Assembly (NCBI GenBank): GCA_937893155.1
Contig: CALBGU010000041.1
Location: 1-15,101, forward strand
Length of the DNA stretch: 15,101 nt
Direction of reading: 5' to 3'
From: an uncultured Treponema sp.
Lineage (GTDB): Bacteria; Spirochaetota; Spirochaetia; Treponematales; Treponemataceae
Numbering within the stretch: the stretch's first letter is position 1; every line of letters starts with the position of its first letter. Both the position numbers and the translations under genes were made by a program. The notes beneath the pieces were generated by a model. That model was given only the letters and a program-made list of their open reading frames with translations, searched no databases and was not told the DNA's origin. This document shows positions 1 to 6,745 of the stretch, in pieces.

Positions 1-194
1 AGTTTCAGAACACGTTTTTGAATGAGTATCTCGCCATTCAGCTCCACGAACGCGACGTAGAAGAGCGCGCCGAACAAAGAGGAGTAGCTTCTAAGGCGAA
101 GGAATCCGCACGAAATGCGCTTGCGTTGGGGCTTTCTGCTGCACAAGTTGCGCAGATAACAGGCTTATCTCTAAGCGAAATCGCCTCCTTATAG
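1..194 (+). CDS. Rpn-like PD-(D/E)XK nuclease/transposase family protein, C-terminal end only
   Basis: The gene enters the window already open; the frame runs from base 3 to the TAG at 192-194, giving about 63 visible residues. The tail is rich in Glu, Arg and Ala (a charged helix around HERDVEERAEQRG) and ends with a helix-turn-helix-like stretch, LGLSAAQVAQITGLSLSEI. That charged helix followed by 'Gls...ia.iTGLs.eei..L' is the usual ending of Rpn family (recombination-promoting nuclease, putative transposase) proteins, which are common in treponemes. The nuclease core is outside the window, so catalytic residues cannot be checked and the gene could be truncated upstream. The family call rests on the tail alone. 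Confidence 0.6.
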   Translation, partial: FQNTFLNEYLAIQLHERDVEERAEQRGVASKAKESARNALALGLSAAQVAQITGLSLSEIASL

Positions 195-216
195 CACAAC
201 GACCTTGCCACAAAAA

Positions 217-245
217 AAGCGGGTTGCCGTTTCAACAACCCGCTT
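217..245 (-). terminator. Rho-independent terminator, mainly for minus-strand transcription
   Basis: A perfect 10-bp stem (AAGCGGGTTG / CAACCCGCTT) encloses a 9-base loop. A run of seven A's at 212-218 becomes the U-tract when read on the minus strand; the plus-strand side has no clear T-run. It could still help end the plus-strand gene that stops at 194. Its orientation suggests that a minus-strand gene once ended just upstream, at the stop codon at 250-252. Confidence 0.65.
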
Positions 246-249
246 GGCG

Positions 250-358
250 TTACACCCCGCCCTTGTGGTTGTAGAGCACCACGTTGTCCTCGTCGCTTGC
301 GATGTACGCGCGGAAGACAGTTCGGACAAATCTACGGCACGCTCATAATCCTTTAAGC
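250..358 (-). pseudogene. Possible frameshifted remnant of a minus-strand gene
   Basis: Read on the minus strand, the last 22 codons before the TAA at 250-252 give FRAYIASDEDNVVLYNHKGG plus V, which looks like genuine protein. Upstream, the same quality continues only in another frame (GLKDYERAVDLSELSS), so a frame change near 315 is needed, and further stops close the frame soon after. A terminator hairpin lies directly downstream in the right orientation. No family is recognised. Reading this as a decayed gene end is an inference; chance open frame remains possible. Confidence 0.3.
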
Positions 359-361
359 CTG

Positions 362-390
362 TTGCTTTTTTGCTTGCTTTCTGCTATACT
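362..390 (+). promoter_or_regulatory. Sigma-70-type promoter for the small basic protein gene
   Basis: TTGCTT at 362-367 and TATACT at 385-390 are separated by 17 bases, a near-consensus arrangement. It lies 28 bases upstream of the ATG at 419, leaving a short leader with the ribosome-binding site AAGGAGA (407-413). Confidence 0.7.
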
Positions 391-418
391 GCCCGCATAT
401 TTTTTCAAGGAGAACTCT

Positions 419-544
419 ATGAGACTTGCACAGAGATTCAGACCGCGCGTAAGCACAAAACTTACTCGCGCTAACGGCAAAAAACAGGCAAAAAGAGTAG
501 CTGCAAATTACGCTCTGATTGCTGCTTTGGCTGCAAAGAACTAA
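419..544 (+). CDS. Small highly basic protein, 41 residues, unknown function
   Basis: The start is the ATG at 419, because AAGGAGA sits 5 bases before it and a well-formed promoter ends at 390. A longer frame opening at 284 would place the promoter inside the gene and is not credible. The product begins MRLAQRFRPRVSTKLTRANG and continues KKQAKRVAANYALIAALAAKN. It is strongly basic at the front (many Arg and Lys, no acidic residues) and ends in an Ala-rich, probably helical tail. It is monocistronic: promoter, gene and terminator occupy about 230 bases. The size and charge suggest a nucleic-acid- or ribosome-binding peptide, but it does not match L34 or any other ribosomal protein I know. The gene call is strong; the function is unknown. 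Confidence 0.75.
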   Translation: MRLAQRFRPRVSTKLTRANGKKQAKRVAANYALIAALAAKN

Positions 545-550
545 TGAAAC

Positions 551-588
551 AAAAAAGCCCTGCGCTGAAAAATGCGTGGGCTTTTTTT
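551..588 (+). terminator. Rho-independent terminator after the small basic protein gene
   Basis: AAAAAAGCCC (551-560) pairs with GGGCTTTTTT (578-587), and a run of seven T's follows the GC-rich part. It begins 6 bases after the stop codon. The flanking A-run would let it work on both strands. Confidence 0.8.
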
Positions 589-642
589 AGTTTTTGCACA
601 TTTTAGTAGAAAAACAAGGATTTTTTTTATAATTGCGCTATA

Positions 643-1884
643 ATGCTTTCTATGATTGCATTTCCCACAGAACCTGCCACCCTTTGTACCACCCTCAACA
701 ACTCCGTTACCACGTTTTCGCGCTGTGTGGGGTATTGTCAGTTTCATCACGTTTTTTTGACCGCAAAGCAGCTCAAAGGCAAAAAATGTCTTTCAAAGCA
801 ATGCCATCATCTCGTAAAAACAGAAAATCAGTTTTGGACAAACCGCGCAATTATCAAAAAACGCCGTCAAGAGCGCAAAGAAGCCGAACGCAAACGCACT
901 GAACGCGCCTGCGCCATTTTAGTTCCGCCGCCAAAAACAGAAACCAAAGCCGATAAAAAGCGCGTAAAACACATTTGCATCGACCTTGAAATGACGGAGC
1001 TTTCTAGTGCAGAACGCTCAAAACACGGCGGACTTCGCAGCGAGGTAATCCAAATAGGCGCAGTTATGCTCGATGAAAATCTTGCGTTTGTGTCGAGTTT
1101 TCAAACGCTGGTAAAGCCGCTGTTCTCGAGCGTTACGCCGTTGGTGCAAGAAATGACGGGGATTTCTGACGAAATGCTCGAAAATGCACCGTCGTTTACG
1201 ATTGCGTTTTATCATTTTTTTGCGTGGGCAAACGGCGGAGAAATCACGTCGTATTGCTGGAGCGTTTCGGATTATCTGCAACTTTTGGACGAACTCTACA
1301 TAAAAGCGCGAAAACACGACGAATATTTTTTATTTTTGAACACGTTTGTAGATTTGCAAGCAAGTTTCGGCACCATTTTGCAAGCGCAAAAATCAATTTC
1401 ACTCGATGCGGCTCTGAATTTTTGCTGTCTCAGATTCACGGGAAAACGCCATTCTGCGCTTTCGGACGCATTCAACACCGCGCGAATTCTGCGCAAAATC
1501 AAAATCCAAAAACACTACGCCGCCGAATTTTCTCCGATTTGCAAAAATCCGTTCGTGGCGTCCAGTTCGGCGGTCATCAAGCGCGCTTCATCGCGCATAA
1601 CGTATGCCGCGCACAAAAATCGCGATGATTCCACCACCTCATTTGCGTCTTTTATGAGCCCCGAACTGTTAGAAAAATATGCAAAGAAAACCGATGAGCC
1701 AAAAAAAGACGTTGAAAAAGAAAAAAAAGAAACGCCAAGCAAAAATACCGCGCCGAAACACATCATTTTTAAGCATTTCCCGTGCTCTCGATACGGGATT
1801 TCGGTAAAAAAATGGATTTCGTTTTCGCTGAGAATGTCGTTTATTGCGGACTTGAAAAATAATAATCCGCCCGACACGCTGTAA
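643..1884 (+). CDS. DEDDh-family 3'-5' exonuclease with Cys-containing N-terminal region
   Basis: Residues about 110-285 form an RNase T/DnaQ-like exonuclease domain. Motif I is ICIDLEMTEL (Asp114, Glu116), the middle acidic residue is probably Asp210 in WSVSDYLQL, and motif III is RHSALSDA (His270, Asp275), so all catalytic positions are present. This version resembles the ERI-1/KapD-like exonucleases that trim RNA or DNA 3' ends; the substrate is not predictable. Residues about 30-70 hold a Cys motif (YC, then KKCLSKQC, then W65) followed by a Lys/Arg/Glu-rich helix. The C-terminal ~110 residues are a charged, unrecognised tail. The start is uncertain: ATGs at 643 and 652 lack a Shine-Dalgarno sequence. 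TATAAT boxes at 628-633 and 639-644 could drive a very short leader. The N-terminal Cys motif argues that translation begins before about 727. Confidence 0.8.
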   Translation: MLSMIAFPTEPATLCTTLNNSVTTFSRCVGYCQFHHVFLTAKQLKGKKCLSKQCHHLVKTENQFWTNRAIIKKRRQERKEAERKRTERACAILVPPPKTETKADKKRVKHICIDLEMTELSSAERSKHGGLRSEVIQIGAVMLDENLAFVSSFQTLVKPLFSSVTPLVQEMTGISDEMLENAPSFTIAFYHFFAWANGGEITSYCWSVSDYLQLLDELYIKARKHDEYFLFLNTFVDLQASFGTILQAQKSISLDAALNFCCLRFTGKRHSALSDAFNTARILRKIKIQKHYAAEFSPICKNPFVASSSAVIKRASSRITYAAHKNRDDSTTSFASFMSPELLEKYAKKTDEPKKDVEKEKKETPSKNTAPKHIIFKHFPCSRYGISVKKWISFSLRMSFIADLKNNNPPDTL

Positions 1885-1897
1885 TGCGCAAAAAACA

Positions 1898-1926
1898 AAG
1901 GGAAGCGAACTCAATGCGCTTCCCTT
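1898..1926 (-). terminator. Hairpin terminator between convergent genes
   Basis: A perfect 10-bp stem, AAGGGAAGCG / CGCTTCCCTT, has a 9-base loop. The T-rich flank (TTTGTTTTTTG when read on the minus strand) points to termination of the minus-strand gene that stops at 1985. It also lies 14 bases after the exonuclease stop codon, so it may serve both genes. Confidence 0.65.
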
Positions 1927-1984
1927 GCCTCATCACAACTGACTCCCCACCCAAGAAGTCCCATCTTTATCAATCAGACGTCGG

Positions 1985-2239
1985 TTACAATGCACGAACC
2001 CGCGGATAGCCCGGATAAATCCGCTGTGCCATCTTTTGAATCCCGTGCATTCGCTCCATACTCATCTGAGCACTGACCAAACAAGACAAAATTGCAGCCC
2101 CTACATTTTCGTCCATTGATTGACTGCTGCTGTTCGAGCTTTTCATCTGCGTATAATGCAAATCGCGTGCATGTTCCAAATTCATTCGTGCCGTTTTAAT
2201 CGTCGAAAGCATAGCCTGTGCAATCTCAGAACGTGTCAT
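1985..2239 (-). CDS. Hypothetical 84-residue protein
   Basis: The start is ATG at 2237-2239, with a GGGGGA ribosome site (2246-2251) 6 bases upstream. The product begins MTRSEIAQAMLSTIKTARMN and is predicted mostly helical, Met- and Ser-rich (SSNSSSQSM around residues 34-42), with a short hydrophobic stretch GAAILSCLV near residues 47-55 that is too short for a confident membrane span. The end is basic and Pro-rich (RIYPGYPRVRAL). It sits alone, convergent with the exonuclease gene and divergent from the binding-protein gene. No family is recognised and no function is proposed. The ribosome site and own terminator support it as a real gene. Confidence 0.6.
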   Translation of the reverse strand: MTRSEIAQAMLSTIKTARMNLEHARDLHYTQMKSSNSSSQSMDENVGAAILSCLVSAQMSMERMHGIQKMAQRIYPGYPRVRAL

Positions 2240-2402
2240 GTTTAATCCCCCGCTGTATTTTTTATCGGCGCAGGAAAATGGGACTTAATAGATTTTTTTA
2301 GCTAGTTTATTTGTTTTTTCAGATATAGTATGTCGATGATTATATAGAATTAGAGATTTTTGCCACACGTTTTTTTAGATTATAGTACCAAGGAGTTTTT
2401 AT

Positions 2403-3195
2403 ATGATACTTTTGAAAAAACTACTCTTCTTTCTCCTCTCTCTTTTTATTTCAACCGCCTTTTCACAAGACTTATCTTCTATCTTAATAAAGAAAAGAGC
2501 TTAGAGCTGTTTTTACCGCAAGCGACCAACCTCCTTTTTATTTTGTTGATAAAGACGGCAACTTTTCAGGCTATGATGTAGACCTCGCAAAGAAAATTGC
2601 AGAAGAACTCGGTATAAACCTAGTTATTTCTCGCGAGGCTGTAAGCTTTAATGACCTTGTTACCATCGTTTCAAGCGGGAAAGCGGATATTGCCGTATCA
2701 AAGTTGAGCCGAACACTTCCCCGCTCTCGCACTGTCAAGTTTTCTACTCCCTATATGACATTTAGGCAAGGACTTCTTTTTAATCGCTTACAACTTGCAA
2801 AAGTTGCAGGTGCTGAAAAAGTGAAAAGCTATGTCAGAAACTACACTGGCTCAATAGGAGTAATAGAAAATTCTTCCTATGCCTCTTATGCAAAAATCAA
2901 TTTTCCCCACGCACAAATCAAAGAGTATGCTACATGGGATAAAGCTATAGAAGCTCTCACTAAAGGGGAAGTTCTCTCTGTTTATCGCGACGAGCTTGAG
3001 ATAAAAAAAGTGCTTTCTTCAATAGCGCAAAGTTCTCTTATTCTAAAGCCCATTTATTTTACCGATTTAACAGACCCCATTGCAATCGCTGTGAAAGCAG
3101 AAAACTCACATCTTCTTTATTGGCTCAATATATTTTTAGAAAGTCAGCCAAAAATGACATCTGATGAGATTCTTGAAAAATACAAAAGCCAATAA
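2403..3195 (+). pseudogene. Periplasmic amino-acid-type solute-binding protein (family 3), frameshifted
   Basis: The ATG at 2403 has AAGGAG 7 bases upstream and begins with a clear signal peptide (MILLKKLLFFLLSLFISTAFSQ). After 33 codons the frame meets TAG at 2502-2504. The next frame, open from 2491 to the stop at 3193-3195, carries a family 3 solute-binding protein: LRAVFTASDQPPFYFVDKDG, then FSGYDVDLAKKIAEELG, SGKADIAVSKLSRT, and later PIAIAVKAEN. Removing one A from the AAAA at 2494-2497 would join the halves into a normal ~263-residue protein. The lesion may therefore be a real one-base insertion or a sequence error. Family 3 proteins bind polar amino acids and normally serve ABC transporters or fused sensors. 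Here the next gene, 16 bases on, is a symporter-cyclase fusion, so it may present ligand to that protein (inference). Confidence 0.8.
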
Positions 3196-3211
3196 TTGAT
3201 AAGGAGATTTT

Positions 3212-6200
3212 ATGATTGGAAAAATATTAAAAAGCCCCATAACAATACTAGCTTCTGTAATTCTAGGCATTTTATTCGGGCTTTATGAAAAGGAAGTCGC
3301 GCTTTCTTGGGGTGTTGTGGGGGACGTGTATCTAAACCTTTTTCAGATGACTGTCATTCCTATTCTTGTAACGTCCATCGTCTCAAGTCTTGCCAAGCTG
3401 ATGAAGGATTCAAGTGCCAGAAGGCACATCACAAAGATTCTGCTCACTTTCCTTATTGTGCTTTTCGCGATTTCGCTTTTTGGCACTGCGGCAGGCTATT
3501 TCTCTCGCCCTGGCTCTGACCTCGGAGAAGGCACGACAGCGGTTCTCGACAAGATTATCAAAAGCTCGGCTGACACGTCCAGCAACGAGATGGCACTTTA
3601 TGACGCGAGCGAGGATTTTGGAGAGAAGAAGTCGTTCCTTGTGGACTTCTTTGTGAACATTGTGCCGTCGAATATCTTCAAGGCTTTCAGCAACGGTATT
3701 GTTTTGCAGCTCGTGTTTTTCAGCATTATCTTTGGTGTTGCGATAGGCTTTATCGAAGACGATTCGTCGACACGGCTGATAAACGGTGTCGTGTCGCTCA
3801 AGGACTCGTTCCAGAAACTCATCAACTGGACGATGTACGCTCTTCCTTTCGGGCTTGTCTTCCTGATGGGAAAGCAGATTGCGCAAGTCGGCGTCGAAAT
3901 ACTTTTGGCGATGGTGAAGTTCATCGTTGTCTTTTATCTTGCAGGTCTTGTTGTTATCGCTCTTTCCACGCTGATAATCTGGATAAAGTCGGGGATAAGA
4001 AACCCTCTTGTCGTGGTTCAAAAGCTCATTGACCCGCTCATAATCAGCTTTGCGACACGAAACAGTTTTGCTTCCTTGCCGTCGTCTGTTGCTTCACTAA
4101 AGGGCTTGGGCTTTAACGCGAACATGGTCGACCTTGTCTTCCCGCTAGGTCTTACGGTCTTAAGATTCGGAAACATAATGTATTTTGCGATTGCTTCCTG
4201 CTTTGTCTCACAGATATACAACACGACGCTCTCTCCTGCGTCTCTGGTGCTTGTTGTGGTCGGCTCTCTTTTGGCTGGAACTGCTACGGCGGGCGCTTCG
4301 GGGCTTTTGACGCTGCCGATGATTTCGCTCATTCTTGACCCTATTGGGCTTCCTGTAGAGTCGATTCTCATCGTCTTTATGGCGATTGACTCTCTCATAG
4401 ACCCGATGAGAACGCTTCTCATTGTCTATTCGAATATCGCAACGACGGCTCTTGTGTCCTCAAAGCAGGATACGGAGGACTTAGAAAGCGCTTTTGCCTC
4501 AAAAAGTCCTGAGGTTGTGAGCGCTGAGGAAGAAAGACCTCTGCCCGCGATAGCAAAAATGGTTCAATCTCCGCGCATCGAAAGCCTCCCGACACGGAAA
4601 GAGACTGTGCGTCCTGCTCGCAAAAACGCCTTCAAAATCCGTATTCGCGACTTGCTCGTGATGATAAATACTGTGCTTTTGATTTTGACAGCGGTTGTCA
4701 TCATGCAGATAAACTCCCGCAGCACTCACGATTCCGTTTATTCTGTGTCTGAAAAGCTGGTCACGGAAATCTTGAAGAGCGTCGACACAAAGCTCGAAGC
4801 CTATTACACGCCGGCTTCTCAGGAGATTCAGAAAATCGTCTTTCATTATTGGCAGGAAAACTCTTATCACTTCAAAAGCGACAGCGAGGCCGCTCTTGAG
4901 TACTTTATGCAAGTGCTCGACTTGCACTCTGAGTTTGCGATGATTTATTTCAGCGACACGAAGGGCAACTTGATAATGGCGCGCCGTATGCTCGACGGCT
5001 CAAAAACAAAGCGATATATCACTCGGACTGCCGACTCTGTCATAACGAATTACGTTCACGAGAACAGGAACTTCAATGCGTCATTTCCGAACACTGTCGA
5101 GAGCTTGGAAAAGGGCTATGACCCGCGCACTCGCGGCTGGTACAAGAAGGCTGTGCAGAAAAAGCAGATTGTGTGGACGAACGTTTACATTTTCGCAACC
5201 GACAATATGCCGGGCTTCTCTTGTGCCGCTCCGATTTACGATGAAAATGGCGAGCTGTTGGGTGTGGCTTGTATCGACATTGGAATAAGGGATTTGTCGC
5301 TTTATCTTGGCAATATTTCAACGACGGAGCACTCGAAGCTTTTTATCTATGACCAAGACAATCAGATAATCGCAAAGCCAATAAGAAAAGAGGAGTCTAT
5401 CAACACGCTCCTTTCTATTTATCCTCAGGCAGATGGCAGCAATGCTTTTGCGATGAAGAGGATAGACGACAAGTCTGACCCGATTATCAGTGCTGCTTTT
5501 GAGAACAGTCAAGGCACGAAAGATATATTTTCGTTTTCAATCGATAACGAGAACTATTTTTGCAAAATCGATTCAATGCCGCTCGATGACGGGCTTTCGA
5601 TAAACGTCGGAATGGTTATTCCTGACGAAGACATAATGGGCATTGTCTACAAGAACAACAGGATTGTCCTAATCATTTCGCTTAGTGTCATAATCGTCGC
5701 TATCGTGATTTCTATCGTTCTTGCCTCGTTCATCTCAAAGCCGATGAACGTTCTTGCAACCGAGATGGACAACATCAGAAAGCTTGATATTGCTGAAAAC
5801 GAGTCTGTTGTGATAGATTCTGGCATTCAGGAAATTGACACAATGGTTGATTCGTTTGAGGGAATGAAGCAAGGTCTTGTCAACTTCAAGAAATACGTTC
5901 CGTCAGACCTCGTCTCACAGCTTATAAAGGACAATCAGAACGCCAAAATCGGCGGCAAAAAGCAAGTGCTGACGCTGTTGTTCTCTGACATTGAAAACTT
6001 CACGGGCATTACAGAGCAGACAAAGCCTGAAGAATTAGTGGGCCGTCTTTATGACTACTTTTCGATATTCGCGCATTCGATTAGCGAGAACAAGGGCACA
6101 ATCGACAAGTATATAGGCGACTCGATTATGGCGTTCTGGGGCACTCCGACGGAGATGGACGTGAAAACACACGCGCATCTTGCTTGCAAAGCGGCTCTTT

Positions 6201-6745
6201 CGTGCCAGATGCAGGGCTTCAATCTTTCGAATGTGTGGGCAAGAGAGGGAAAGCCGCGCTTTAGAACAAGATTCGGCATTCACACAGGCGAGGTCGTCGT
6301 CGGGAATATGGGCTCTGATGAGCGCATAAACTACACTGTTTTGGGCGATAACGTTAACCTTGCCAGTCGTCTTGAAGGCATAAACAAATACTACGGCACT
6401 GAAATCATCGTCAGCGCAACGACTCACGACTTGGTCAAAGATGATTTTGAGTTCCGTGTTCTCGACAAAATCACCGTGAAGGGCAAAACTCAGGCAATCC
6501 TCATTTATGAGCTTCTTGCAGAAAAGAACAAGCTCGATATGAAGCTGCTGAAATCATACAAGATGTACGAGACAGGCTTGAAATATTACTTCATGGGCGA
6601 CTGGGACAACTGCTTGAAGTATATGAGCGCTGTGATAAAGAGCCTCGATGACAGTGCTGCAAAAGTGATAAAGGAGAGAGCTGAGAACTTTAAGGCTAAT
6701 CCGCCTAAAAACTGGAGTGGTGTCTATGCGTTCGACAAAAAATAG
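3212..6745 (+). CDS. Dicarboxylate/amino-acid symporter-dCache-HAMP-adenylate cyclase fusion protein
   Basis: The start is ATG 3212 with AAGGAG 6 bases upstream; 1177 residues. Residues 1-415 are a complete sodium:dicarboxylate symporter (SDF) fold with many membrane segments, including hairpin 1 (FATRNSFASLP, 280-290), hairpin 2 (GTATAGASGLLTLP, 356-369) and a last helix with DPMRT (397-401). A linker (416-476) leads to a membrane helix (478-500), an extracytoplasmic dCache domain (about 505-815; RGWY 641-644, ACIDIGI 686-692), a second helix (817-840), HAMP (about 840-890) and a class III cyclase (about 893-1100). The cyclase keeps both metal Asp residues (D926 in FSDIENFTG, D970 in YIGD), the ATP-selecting pair K966 and D1046, and N1049/R1053 (GDNVNLASR), so it should make cAMP. 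A TPR-like tail follows (1100-1177). The symporter lacks the usual NMDGT motif (LRFGN instead). Expected role: coupling extracellular nutrient presence to cAMP; substrate unknown. Confidence 0.93.
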   Translation: MIGKILKSPITILASVILGILFGLYEKEVALSWGVVGDVYLNLFQMTVIPILVTSIVSSLAKLMKDSSARRHITKILLTFLIVLFAISLFGTAAGYFSRPGSDLGEGTTAVLDKIIKSSADTSSNEMALYDASEDFGEKKSFLVDFFVNIVPSNIFKAFSNGIVLQLVFFSIIFGVAIGFIEDDSSTRLINGVVSLKDSFQKLINWTMYALPFGLVFLMGKQIAQVGVEILLAMVKFIVVFYLAGLVVIALSTLIIWIKSGIRNPLVVVQKLIDPLIISFATRNSFASLPSSVASLKGLGFNANMVDLVFPLGLTVLRFGNIMYFAIASCFVSQIYNTTLSPASLVLVVVGSLLAGTATAGASGLLTLPMISLILDPIGLPVESILIVFMAIDSLIDPMRTLLIVYSNIATTALVSSKQDTEDLESAFASKSPEVVSAEEERPLPAIAKMVQSPRIESLPTRKETVRPARKNAFKIRIRDLLVMINTVLLILTAVVIMQINSRSTHDSVYSVSEKLVTEILKSVDTKLEAYYTPASQEIQKIVFHYWQENSYHFKSDSEAALEYFMQVLDLHSEFAMIYFSDTKGNLIMARRMLDGSKTKRYITRTADSVITNYVHENRNFNASFPNTVESLEKGYDPRTRGWYKKAVQKKQIVWTNVYIFATDNMPGFSCAAPIYDENGELLGVACIDIGIRDLSLYLGNISTTEHSKLFIYDQDNQIIAKPIRKEESINTLLSIYPQADGSNAFAMKRIDDKSDPIISAAFENSQGTKDIFSFSIDNENYFCKIDSMPLDDGLSINVGMVIPDEDIMGIVYKNNRIVLIISLSVIIVAIVISIVLASFISKPMNVLATEMDNIRKLDIAENESVVIDSGIQEIDTMVDSFEGMKQGLVNFKKYVPSDLVSQLIKDNQNAKIGGKKQVLTLLFSDIENFTGITEQTKPEELVGRLYDYFSIFAHSISENKGTIDKYIGDSIMAFWGTPTEMDVKTHAHLACKAALSCQMQGFNLSNVWAREGKPRFRTRFGIHTGEVVVGNMGSDERINYTVLGDNVNLASRLEGINKYYGTEIIVSATTHDLVKDDFEFRVLDKITVKGKTQAILIYELLAEKNKLDMKLLKSYKMYETGLKYYFMGDWDNCLKYMSAVIKSLDDSAAKVIKERAENFKANPPKNWSGVYAFDKK

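Noticed and set aside
284..418. Extended start for the small basic protein at 284
   Set aside because: The extension covers the promoter (362-390) and the ribosome site; the ATG at 419 is much better placed.
2360..2386. Promoter TTGCCA/TATAGT just before the binding-protein gene
   Set aside because: The spacing is only 15 bases and the predicted start would fall within the ribosome-binding site, so it is unlikely to be the main promoter.
2490..2505. Programmed +1 frameshift (RF2-like) in the binding-protein gene
   Set aside because: No slippery CTT-TGA arrangement or upstream Shine-Dalgarno-like stimulator; the P-site codon would be GCT, which re-pairs poorly. An A-run indel is simpler.
3410..4021. 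Minus-strand open frame inside the symporter region
   Set aside because: Antisense to conserved membrane segments of the fusion gene; charged, repetitive composition and no start signals.
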